From a bacterium (GTDB lineage: Bacteria; Patescibacteriota; Microgenomatia; Daviesbacterales; UBA10151): DNA of 5,972 bases. Positions 1-4,406 of this stretch are shown one piece after another. The first letter of the stretch is position 1. The number at the start of each line of letters is the position of its first letter. The translations under genes and the position numbers were made by a program. The DNA is taken from NCBI GenBank assembly GCA_027364775.1, contig DAHXOS010000016.1:1-5972 (forward strand), read 5' to 3'. The notes beneath the pieces were generated by a model, which was given only the letters and a program-made list of their open reading frames with translations, did not search any database and was not told where the DNA came from.

Positions 1-2
1 CT

Positions 3-1013
3 CTACAGTTAACTGTTAATAGTGATCAATTATCAGTTAATAATTCAGTTTTGTATGTGGCAGGAGAAGAGTCTGCCCAGCAGATTAAATTAAGGGTAGA
101 GAGGATCAGCAAAAAGGCTAATCTGGCTATATTAAATGAAACTGATGTTGATATAGTAGTAAATAGTATTGATAAGTTAAGACCTACTTTAGTAATAGTT
201 GATTCAATTCAAACTATGGAGACAGAAGATTTAACAGCTGCTGCAGGATCTGTTTCCCAAGTCAGGGAATCTACTCATAGGTTACAAAGAATTGCCAAAT
301 TAATCCACACCCCAATTTTTATAGTTGGTCATGTTACCAAAGAAGGGACAGTAGCAGGGCCTAGGACCTTGGAACATTTGGTAGATGTGGTTTTAAATTT
401 AGAAGGAGAGAGCAGCAATAATTTTAGAATTTTAAGAGCTGCCAAAAATAGGTTTGGACCAACTGATGAGGTAGGAATTTTTGAGATGGAAGAAAGTGGG
501 ATGAAAGAGGTCATCAACCCTTCACAGATCTTTTTAGATGGCAAGGTAAATGCACCGGGAAGCGCAGTAACAGTTATCCTAACCGGGCTAAGGCCTATGT
601 TACTTGAGATCCAGGCTTTAGTCACCAAATCTTATGCACCTTTACCCAGAAGGATAGGGACTGGTATAGATAATAATAGATTGACATTGTTAGTAGCTGT
701 TTTACAAAAAAGATTAGGTCTACCACTTTTTGATCAGGATGTCTTTGTTAATGTCACAGGAGGAATTAAGATTAATGAACCGGCAGCAGATTTAGCAATC
801 TGCATGAGCATTGTCTCTTCCTTAAAAGATCAGTTAATAAATAAGAATATTGCTTTTGTTGGTGAGGTAGGATTGTTAGGAGAGTTAAGAGTTGTTAGAG
901 GTTTAGAAAAAAGAATAGTGGAGGCAAAAAAGTTAGGCTTTACAAAAGTTATTTCTCCAACATTTGCCAAATCTTTAGCTGAAGCAGTAAAGTTGGTGTT
1001 AGAGAAAAGTTAA
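3..1013 (+). CDS. radA: DNA repair protein RadA, C-terminal part (5' end outside window)
   Basis: RadA is a RecA-like ATPase that drives branch migration and processing of recombination intermediates in the cytoplasm. The frame is open from base 3, so the start, the N-terminal zinc finger and the Walker A loop lie upstream. A TTG at 51 is internal: it is the Leu of the usual LYVxGEES strand. Visible in order are GEES (63-74), Walker B LVIVDSIQ (189-212), GHVTKEG (around 327), the RadA signature KNRFG (444-458), and a Lon-protease-like C-terminal domain (about 540-1010) with TGGIKINEPAADLA and AFVGEVGLLGELR. About 336 codons remain of a family that is usually near 450 residues. The stretch between the Walker A helix and LYVAGEES reads LTVNSDQLSVNNS, more Asn/Ser-rich than usual, and it carries an imperfect palindrome at DNA level. 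The gene ends in TAA. No terminator is seen before the next gene. Confidence 0.96.
   Translation, partial: LQLTVNSDQLSVNNSVLYVAGEESAQQIKLRVERISKKANLAILNETDVDIVVNSIDKLRPTLVIVDSIQTMETEDLTAAAGSVSQVRESTHRLQRIAKLIHTPIFIVGHVTKEGTVAGPRTLEHLVDVVLNLEGESSNNFRILRAAKNRFGPTDEVGIFEMEESGMKEVINPSQIFLDGKVNAPGSAVTVILTGLRPMLLEIQALVTKSYAPLPRRIGTGIDNNRLTLLVAVLQKRLGLPLFDQDVFVNVTGGIKINEPAADLAICMSIVSSLKDQLINKNIAFVGEVGLLGELRVVRGLEKRIVEAKKLGFTKVISPTFAKSLAEAVKLVLEKS
11..38. repeat. Imperfect 28-bp palindrome inside radA
   Basis: Arms 11-20 and 29-38 pair (AACTGtTAAT with ATTAtCAGTT, one T-T mismatch) around a TGATCA-like centre. It lies in the reading frame, where it encodes the Asn/Ser-rich loop before LYVAGEES. It may be a small AT-rich repeat tolerated in a surface loop, or chance in AT-rich DNA. 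Confidence 0.35.
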
Positions 1014-1039
1014 TCACCAAAGTTAATTACCATTGTAAA

Positions 1040-1068
1040 TTGAAATTAATATTGCATCTTATTATAAA
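1040..1068 (+). promoter_or_regulatory. Sigma70-type promoter upstream of the LytR_C gene
   Basis: TTGAAA (1040-1045), a 17-nt spacer and TATAAA (1063-1068) each match consensus at five of six positions. Initiation is expected near 1075, leaving only a very short leader before the GTG at 1089. No Shine-Dalgarno sequence is visible in that leader. An ATG lies exactly 10 nt past the -10 box, at 1079. Confidence 0.55.
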
Positions 1069-1078
1069 GATGGTTAAA

Positions 1079-1087
1079 ATGTATTAA
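1079..1087 (+). other. Two-codon mini-ORF ahead of the GTG start
   Basis: ATG TAT TAA sits immediately before AGTG, one base from the GTG start at 1089. Loss of a single T from the TATT run would make this ATG an in-frame start of the LytR_C protein (Met-Tyr-Lys-Val-Lys). It could be a start-stop leader promoting reinitiation, a recent single-base frameshift or a sequencing error. It may also simply be coincidence. Confidence 0.3.
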
Positions 1088-1088
1088 A

Positions 1089-2222
1089 GTGAAAGCATCC
1101 GATTTACTCAAAAAAACAACCATAACTCCCGATGATGATCCCCGGTCAAAGCTTCAAGATGAAGAAGAGGATTTTAAAGATGATTACGATGAAGATTTAG
1201 AAAGTGAAGAGGATGAAAAAGAGATAAAAAAGGATGCAGAAGCTAAAGAAGCAAAGCAGGAGTTAGCACCGGATGAAGAACAGGAGATCAGGGGACATCA
1301 GACTTTTGAAGATGAAGAGTTAGATACAGATGATGAAACCCCAGAGCCTGATACTGAGAAGGTAGAGCCAAAACATACCTTTAAAAGATCTTCTGATGGT
1401 GGACCTACTCCTAAATACCATAATATTGCAGGTTTTTCTGCAGTAAGTTCTGATGACCGGATGGAATCAGAAAGTCAGAATATTAGTGAATCAGATGAAC
1501 CGGAGGATAGCCGGTCAACTGATATGCAGATTAACCGAAAAGCTGATCAGGGTGAAACCTTAGATGATTTAGCAGAAGAAGATCTGGTAGAAGAGCCACA
1601 ACAGGCAGTTAACAGACAACCGGTTTCAGAATATGAAGAAGAAAGTATGGATATACCTAATTTAAAGTCCCAGCAGATGCCTTCATCAGGTATTTATACT
1701 AGCCATAATGGTAGCCAGAGGGAATTTTCTACCTTTAATCCTCCTCCCAGAAGAGGAAAGTCTAAAAATTTACTGTTACAGTTGGTAGTTTTAGCAGTAA
1801 TTGCCTTGGCTGTTATTGGAGGCACAGTTTATGCTTTAAAAAAGCAATTTAAAGGTGTAGAAACTGCTGCACCTTCTCCTTCACTTGAAGCTGCTTTGCC
1901 TTCACCAACGCCTTCACCCTCACCTGAAATAAAAATTGACAGGAGTAAATATAAGATAAGAGTTCTAAATGGTACATCAACCTCAGGTTTAGCAGCTTCA
2001 GTATCAGCCAAATTAAAAGAGTTGGGTTATCAGACAGATAAAACAGGTAATGCCACCAATTCTGCTTTTACCCAGACTCAGGTTAAAGCAAAAAACAACT
2101 TGCCAGATTTGATTAAAATCTTAATTTCAGATTTAAAGTATAAATTTGATGCCGTTTCTTCATCAGCTGCCTTAACAGCTTCAGATTCTGCTGATGCTGA
2201 GATTATCATTGGTAGCAAGTAG
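1089..2222 (+). CDS. Single-pass membrane protein with acidic N-terminal region and LytR_C domain
   Basis: 377 residues from a GTG start; no upstream in-frame ATG and no clear ribosome binding site were found. Residues 15-95 are about half Asp/Glu (39 of 81) and look disordered. Low-complexity sequence continues to about 220. PPPRRGKSK (218-226) precedes a membrane helix at 228-250, predicting the N-terminus inside and the C-terminus outside. A Pro/Ser linker (262-279, PSPTPSPSP type) leads to a LytR_C-like domain at 288-376, opening KIRVLNGTSTSGLA and closing with AEIIIGSK. LytR_C domains occur at the C-terminus of LytR-CpsA-Psr cell-wall ligases and also alone in membrane proteins. The LCP catalytic domain is absent, so this is not itself a ligase, and an envelope role is inference. 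Gln is mostly CAG (14 of 18). The gene lies between radA and a yacL-like gene. Confidence 0.85.
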   Translation: MKASDLLKKTTITPDDDPRSKLQDEEEDFKDDYDEDLESEEDEKEIKKDAEAKEAKQELAPDEEQEIRGHQTFEDEELDTDDETPEPDTEKVEPKHTFKRSSDGGPTPKYHNIAGFSAVSSDDRMESESQNISESDEPEDSRSTDMQINRKADQGETLDDLAEEDLVEEPQQAVNRQPVSEYEEESMDIPNLKSQQMPSSGIYTSHNGSQREFSTFNPPPRRGKSKNLLLQLVVLAVIALAVIGGTVYALKKQFKGVETAAPSPSLEAALPSPTPSPSPEIKIDRSKYKIRVLNGTSTSGLAASVSAKLKELGYQTDKTGNATNSAFTQTQVKAKNNLPDLIKILISDLKYKFDAVSSSAALTASDSADAEIIIGSK

Positions 2223-2232
2223 TTTTAGAATC

Positions 2233-2259
2233 TTGTAATCTTTAGTTTCCTCCTATAAA
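2233..2259 (+). promoter_or_regulatory. Weak promoter candidate for the YacL-like gene
   Basis: TTGTAA (2233-2238) and TATAAA (2254-2259) are separated by only 15 nt, shorter than the usual 16-18, so this is tentative. If used, transcription would start near 2266, at the 5' arm of the hairpin described at 2265-2321. Confidence 0.25.
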
Positions 2260-2264
2260 ATGGT

Positions 2265-2321
2265 TTTAGAGCAGGGGTTTTTATTTGAATTTATCCAAGA
2301 TTTTTGCCCCCTTGTTCTAAA
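2265..2321 (+). promoter_or_regulatory. 5'-leader hairpin overlapping the RBS of the YacL-like gene
   Basis: TTTAGAGCA-GGGG (2265-2277) pairs with CCCC-T-TGTTCTAAA (2308-2321) over 13 bp, with one U bulge (2312) and one G-U pair, closing a loop of about 30 nt. The 3' arm ends inside the Shine-Dalgarno AAAGGA (2319-2324), which lies nine bases before the ATG at 2334. Folding would therefore hide half of the ribosome binding site. No T-run follows, so it is not an intrinsic terminator. A regulatory role is inferred. Confidence 0.45.
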
Positions 2322-2333
2322 GGAATTATCTAA

Positions 2334-3338
2334 ATGCCAAATCATAAGGCTGGCTTACCTATTTGGGGAGGGGCTCAGAGAGTATTAAATAGAAGGTTTG
2401 AATTTAATGAGTTTTTTTCCAACCCAAAAGTATTAAAAAGACTGTTAAGATTATTTTTGGCTTTAATCTTTGCACTGTTTACTTTTATCTTTTCAGAAAT
2501 TATTCCAGATTTGCCACCTTTTAACCGCAACTTTATTAGGTTGTTTGTGACTCTTTGGTTTGGATTAGTAGGCTATAGCATCTTTCCGGATATAGCAAAA
2601 GCCATAACTTTAACTACCTTAAATTTAATTAACGCCCTGGTTACCAGAGTCTCAACTGAAGTGATGGACCAGTTAGTCAGATTGCCTCACAATTCAAATC
2701 CTTTTCCTCAGGTTTTTCCTCAGCACGCACAAATAGGTGGCGTTTCTATGAGCCAACCAATGATTTTAGATACCTCGGCAATAATAGACGGTAGGATTTT
2801 GGATATTGCTAAAACCGGGTTTTTATATGGCACAATTTTAGTCCCATCTTCTATTTTGGCCGAGTTGCAGCAGGTTGCAGATTCAGCTGATTATTTAAAA
2901 AGGAGTAGGGGGAGAAAAGGATTTGAGATAATTGAAGAGCTAAAAAAGGTTAAGGGTTTAAGAGTTGAAGTTTGGGATAAAGAAATTGCTGCTAAGCAAG
3001 TTGATGATAAGTTAATAAAACTGGCTAAAAATATCAATGGCCGGATTATTACCACTGACTATAATCTAAATAGGGTAGCCTCTGTGTCTAATGTGGTGGT
3101 TTTAAACGTCAATGAGCTGGCAAATGCAGTTAAAACCGTAGCTATTCCGGGTGAGCAATTAAAGATTAAGGTTTTACATATAGGTAAGGATCCAAACCAA
3201 GGTGTAGGATATTTACAGGATGGAACTATGGTTGTGGTAGAAGATGGTGCCTCCTTAGTTGGCCAGGAAATAAAAACTGAAGTTACCAGATTACTACAAG
3301 TCCCTGCAGGTAAGATGATCTTCACCAAAAAATCATAA
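2334..3338 (+). CDS. YacL-like membrane protein with PIN and TRAM domains
   Basis: 334 residues; the ATG has a good ribosome binding site (AAAGGA, 2319-2324). Two membrane segments at about 37-58 and 67-90 anchor the protein. A linker (about 105-140) leads to a PIN nuclease domain from about 143 to 265. It opens with the YacL-type signature ILDTSAIIDGRILDIAKTGF. Candidate metal-binding acids are D146, E177, D224/D225 and D242 (in TTDYNLNRVA); D152 is also conserved. The C-terminal 65 residues, from IPGEQLKIKVLHIGKD through QGVGYLQDGTMVVVEDG to AGKMIFTKK, form a TRAM domain, a small beta-barrel that binds RNA. Length and order match Bacillus YacL, slightly shorter at the N-terminus. Known family: PIN domains are usually RNases, and YacL's own substrate is not firmly established. 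In Bacillus yacL follows radA-disA, so the nearby radA agrees with this assignment. Confidence 0.92.
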   Translation: MPNHKAGLPIWGGAQRVLNRRFEFNEFFSNPKVLKRLLRLFLALIFALFTFIFSEIIPDLPPFNRNFIRLFVTLWFGLVGYSIFPDIAKAITLTTLNLINALVTRVSTEVMDQLVRLPHNSNPFPQVFPQHAQIGGVSMSQPMILDTSAIIDGRILDIAKTGFLYGTILVPSSILAELQQVADSADYLKRSRGRKGFEIIEELKKVKGLRVEVWDKEIAAKQVDDKLIKLAKNINGRIITTDYNLNRVASVSNVVVLNVNELANAVKTVAIPGEQLKIKVLHIGKDPNQGVGYLQDGTMVVVEDGASLVGQEIKTEVTRLLQVPAGKMIFTKKS

Positions 3339-3353
3339 TTTCTTAATTGTTAA

Positions 3354-3497
3354 CCTATCACGCCTCAAAGTATCGTATGGGCAGGTTATCCAGCTCACAG
3401 AACCACAGTTGCCAATTTACAAGATCAAAATCAACAATGGAGAAATCCCTTTGTATATAATAATGAAGATTTAGTTTTGCAGTACGCATTAACCTAA
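3354..3497 (+). pseudogene. Possible gene remnant, no start codon
   Basis: Between TAA codons at 3351 and 3495, 47 codons read like real protein, including IVWAGYPAHRTTVANLQDQN and WRNPFVYNNEDLVLQYALT, with mixed Gln codons and two Trp. There is no ATG, GTG or TTG near its beginning. It is in the same frame as the YacL-like gene but behind two TAA stops. The next frame is also open from the AAAAAA run at the end of that gene to a TAG at 3468-3470, so a +1 shift would give a tail of about 50 residues. The local base composition is less AT-rich than its surroundings, which alone lengthens open frames. I cannot name a family. Confidence 0.25.
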
Positions 3498-3503
3498 GGT
3501 AAG

Positions 3504-3512
3504 TTATCCACA
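3504..3512 (+). promoter_or_regulatory. DnaA box (perfect TTATCCACA)
   Basis: Exact match to the DnaA consensus TTATNCACA. A weaker copy, TTATCCAGC, lies upstream at 3386-3394. Perfect matches are rare enough by chance that two in this 1-kb gap are worth noting. Confidence 0.5.
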
Positions 3513-3551
3513 TCTTAAAATTTCCTGTTGATATCTAAAAGTATCTATTTG

Positions 3552-3575
3552 TTTAGGTTGATATATCAATCTAAA
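3552..3575. repeat. 24-bp near-perfect palindrome
   Basis: The arms pair TTTAGGTTGATA with TATCAATCTAAA; the only deviation is one G-T pair (3557 with 3570). It could be a dimeric-repressor operator or an RNA hairpin. Its last three bases are the first three of the adjoining terminator stem, so the two hairpins cannot both form fully. Confidence 0.5.
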
Positions 3576-3595
3576 GGATATATCATATCCTTTTT
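3573..3595 (+). terminator. Intrinsic terminator downstream of the YacL-like gene
   Basis: A perfect 8-bp stem AAAGGATA (3573-3580) / TATCCTTT (3586-3593) with a 5-nt loop runs into TTTTTAT. The stem is AT-rich, so efficiency may be modest. It is the first terminator-like structure after the YacL-like gene. Confidence 0.6.
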
Positions 3596-3652
3596 ATAAT
3601 ACTCTAGGCCGTAAGAAAATTGTAATAATTTTTCCTATAGGTTGTAATTAAC

Positions 3653-3681
3653 TTGACAAATAGTTTTGTTTGATGTAACCT
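3653..3681 (+). promoter_or_regulatory. Promoter for the 43-aa ORF or small RNA
   Basis: A perfect -35 TTGACA (3653-3658), a 17-nt spacer and TAACCT (3676-3681), which keeps the key T1, A2 and T6 of the -10 box. It lies after the terminator at 3573-3595. An ATG follows exactly 10 nt past the -10, the same geometry as at 4407. Confidence 0.55.
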
Positions 3682-3691
3682 CAAGAAAACT

Positions 3692-3823
3692 ATGTTAGGA
3701 TTTAACTTTAAAAAAGAGTTTAAGAGGCGCTCATCTACCCGTTCAAAAGAGAATATGACTTCACATGTTAGAAAAGTACTAAGTACTGCTGATCAGAAAC
3801 TAATAGTTGCTGTCAGGAGTTGA
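3692..3823 (+). CDS. Possible 43-aa basic peptide
   Basis: ATG to TGA, 43 residues, beginning MLGFNFKKEFKRRSSTRSKE and ending TADQKLIVAVRS. It has 11 Lys/Arg against 3 Asp/Glu, with no membrane segment and no Cys. No Shine-Dalgarno is present. The predicted transcript would start near 3688, only about 4 nt before the ATG, so it would be leaderless like the 4407 gene. The stop is followed at once by the hairpin terminator 3826-3898. An alternative is that this is the body of a non-coding RNA of about 200 nt and the ORF is incidental; the length alone is not decisive. No homologue is recognised. Confidence 0.4.
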   Translation: MLGFNFKKEFKRRSSTRSKENMTSHVRKVLSTADQKLIVAVRS

Positions 3824-3825
3824 AA

Positions 3826-3898
3826 GTGCCGGTTGCTTTAGATTTAGCCTTTAAATAAGGCTTTTAAAAAGACTACTGCAGACGGACCCGGCATTTTT
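3826..3898 (+). ncRNA. Structured RNA element 1 with T-run, carrying the shared 18-nt motif
   Basis: The outer stem TGCCGG (3827-3832) / CCGGCA (3888-3893) encloses a perfect inner hairpin AGCCTT (3846-3851) / AAGGCT (3857-3862). TTTTT follows at 3894-3898, so it can act as a terminator. Between the inner hairpin and the outer 3' arm lies the unpaired 18-mer CTACTGCAGACGGACCCG (3873-3890), which recurs in element 2. Probably the 3' end of the transcript from 3653-3681. Not a known Rfam family that I can name. Confidence 0.45.
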
Positions 3899-3995
3899 AA
3901 CTAGATTTGGACTTTAAAATAAAAATTGGATAGAAGAGGTGGGTTAATTAAAATTTAACCAACAAAAAAGAGCATTACTACCGCAGACGGACTCG
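3873..3995. repeat. Pair of 18-nt direct repeats, 105 bp apart
   Basis: CTACTGCAGACGGACCCG (3873-3890) and CTACCGCAGACGGACTCG (3978-3995) agree at 16 of 18 bases; both differences are C/T changes. The intervening bases are otherwise dissimilar, so the motif is conserved beyond its surroundings. Confidence 0.7.
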
Positions 3996-4017
3996 AATAG
4001 CAATGCCCTTTTATTTA
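3941..4017 (+). ncRNA. Structured RNA element 2, second copy of the 18-nt motif
   Basis: A small hairpin GGTTAA/TTAACC (about 3943-3960) is followed by an A-rich linker. Then comes a stem GCATT-A-CTA (3972-3980) / TAG-C-AATGC (3998-4006) with one A-C mismatch and a T-rich tail CCCTTTTATTT. The loop holds the second motif copy, CTACCGCAGACGGACTCG (3978-3995), in which CCG-CAGA-CGG can form a mini-hairpin. On the minus strand the same stem is followed by TCTTTTTTG, so it can terminate in both directions. The order hairpin, A-rich linker, motif, T-run repeats that of element 1. Confidence 0.45.
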
Positions 4018-4022
4018 AGTAC

Positions 4023-4064
4023 AGAGTTAACTTCAAGAGCAGTTAGAAGTTAACATCTTTATTT
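4023..4064 (+). repeat. Inverted repeat hairpin with T-rich tail
   Basis: GTTAACTTC (4026-4034) and GAAGTTAAC (4046-4054) are perfect 9-bp arms around an 11-nt loop. Three more pairs (AGA/TCT) extend the stem past one bulged A, and TTTATTT follows. It could be a weak terminator or a structured part of an antisense transcript. Confidence 0.4.
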
Positions 4065-4094
4065 ACAATAAAACTTATTGGACATAGTTGTCAA
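4065..4094 (-). promoter_or_regulatory. Minus-strand promoter candidate
   Basis: On the minus strand TTGACA (4094 to 4089) is followed 18 nt later by TATTGT (4070 to 4065). A transcript from here would cross the inverted repeat at 4023-4064 and could end at the T-run behind element 2 near 3963, giving an RNA of about 100 nt with the complement of the 18-nt motif. The -10 match is only four of six, so this is tentative. Confidence 0.25.
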
Positions 4095-4101
4095 GGGATT
4101 A

Positions 4102-4145
4102 ATTTAGCCTCAAATTTAGTTATCAAATGGGATTTGAGCCTAAAT
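4102..4145 (+). ncRNA. Long hairpin upstream of a terminator
   Basis: Arms 4102-4115 and 4132-4145 (ATTTAGCCTCAAAT with ATTTGAGCCTAAAT) pair at 13 of 14 positions, with one C-C mismatch and a 16-nt loop. No T-run follows. It lies 10 nt before the terminator hairpin, so the two may form one structured transcript end. No promoter was found close upstream. Confidence 0.4.
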
Positions 4146-4155
4146 AAAAAGTGTT

Positions 4156-4221
4156 AAGCTGGCTGGTATTGGGAATTAGTCTTGGGCAGGGACTAGTTCC
4201 CAATATAGGTCAGCTTTTTTT
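4156..4221 (+). terminator. Long intrinsic terminator hairpin
   Basis: AAGCTG (4156-4161) pairs with CAGCTT (4211-4216), TATTGGGAA (4167-4175 region) with TTCCCAATA (4197-4205), and TTAGTC with GACTAG, closing a 9-nt loop (4182-4190). A five-base, mostly wobble-paired internal loop lies between. The tail is TTTTTTT. The whole stem is about 25 bp, unusually long for a terminator. It isolates the promoter at 4367 from upstream transcription. Confidence 0.75.
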
Positions 4222-4227
4222 ATGCAG

Positions 4228-4272
4228 TTTTCCACCAGAATATTGAGTTATCCACACCTCCTTTGTTACACA
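4228..4272 (+). promoter_or_regulatory. DnaA-box cluster
   Basis: A perfect TTATCCACA (4248-4256) is flanked by seven-of-nine matches TTTTCCACC (4228-4236) and TGTTACACA (4264-4272), all on the + strand at 20- and 16-bp spacing. TAGTAGATTTTAGTAAGG (4279-4296) follows, resembling DnaA-trio sequence, and then about 100 bp of very AT-rich DNA. Together with the box at 3504 this is an origin-like arrangement. No dnaA or dnaN gene is in the window. Confidence 0.4.
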
Positions 4273-4366
4273 AACCCATAGTAGATTTTAGTAAGGTTTT
4301 GAAAATATTTACTCTATCCTATATATTAGGAATTTTAAGATAAAATAAAGCCATATTTAAAATGAG

Positions 4367-4396
4367 TTGACAAATACTTATATCTTATAGTATAAT
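4367..4396 (+). promoter_or_regulatory. Consensus promoter of the secreted-protein pair
   Basis: TTGACA (4367-4372), an 18-nt spacer and TATAAT (4391-4396): both hexamers are perfect. The ATG of the next gene is at 4407, 10 nt past the -10, so the predicted transcript start lies only 3-6 nt before it. A strong, probably leaderless transcription unit is expected. Confidence 0.85.
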
Positions 4397-4406
4397 TCTC
4401 AACATC

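Larger units (their letters stand above)
3339..4406. other. 1.07-kb gene-poor region rich in hairpins and DnaA-box-like sites
   Basis: No ORF above 50 codons with a start was found here on either strand. The region holds a possible protein-coding remnant, two perfect TTATCCACA sites with weaker neighbours, at least six stem-loops, four of them followed by T-rich tails, and two convincing promoters. It separates the housekeeping genes on the left from the secreted pair on the right. No tRNA, tmRNA, RNase P or SRP core was recognised. Origin of replication and a cluster of small RNAs are the two leading readings; they are not exclusive. Confidence 0.6.

Noticed and set aside
51..53. TTG as the start codon of the first gene
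   Set aside because: The frame is open upstream to base 3, and the TTG encodes the Leu of the conserved RadA LYVxGEES strand. The gene simply begins before the window.
329..628. 99-codon open frame on the minus strand
   Set aside because: It lies wholly inside radA, has no domain-like features and is a shadow of the conserved coding frame.
1014..1088. Terminator after radA
   Set aside because: No stem longer than a few AT pairs and no T-run were found in this 75-nt gap.
1829..2011. 60-codon minus-strand frame with a Gly/Glu repeat
   Set aside because: It is the complement of the Pro/Ser linker of the LytR_C gene; the repeat is a by-product of that linker.
3059..3328. 89-codon minus-strand frame
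   Set aside because: It is opposite the well-supported PIN and TRAM coding sequence and lacks independent evidence.
3770..3835. Possible hammerhead or other self-cleaving ribozyme around CTGATCAGAAAC
   Set aside because: The essential CUGAUGA core is absent (CUGAUCAG instead) and the required three-stem arrangement could not be drawn.
3873..3995. CRISPR array
   Set aside because: Only two 18-nt copies, spaced 105 bp apart with structured sequence between; no third copy and no cas genes.
3339..4406. tRNA, tmRNA, RNase P RNA, SRP RNA or 6S RNA in the gap
   Set aside because: No T-loop GGTTCRA with a matching acceptor stem, and none of the diagnostic cores of the other RNAs, was found on either strand.
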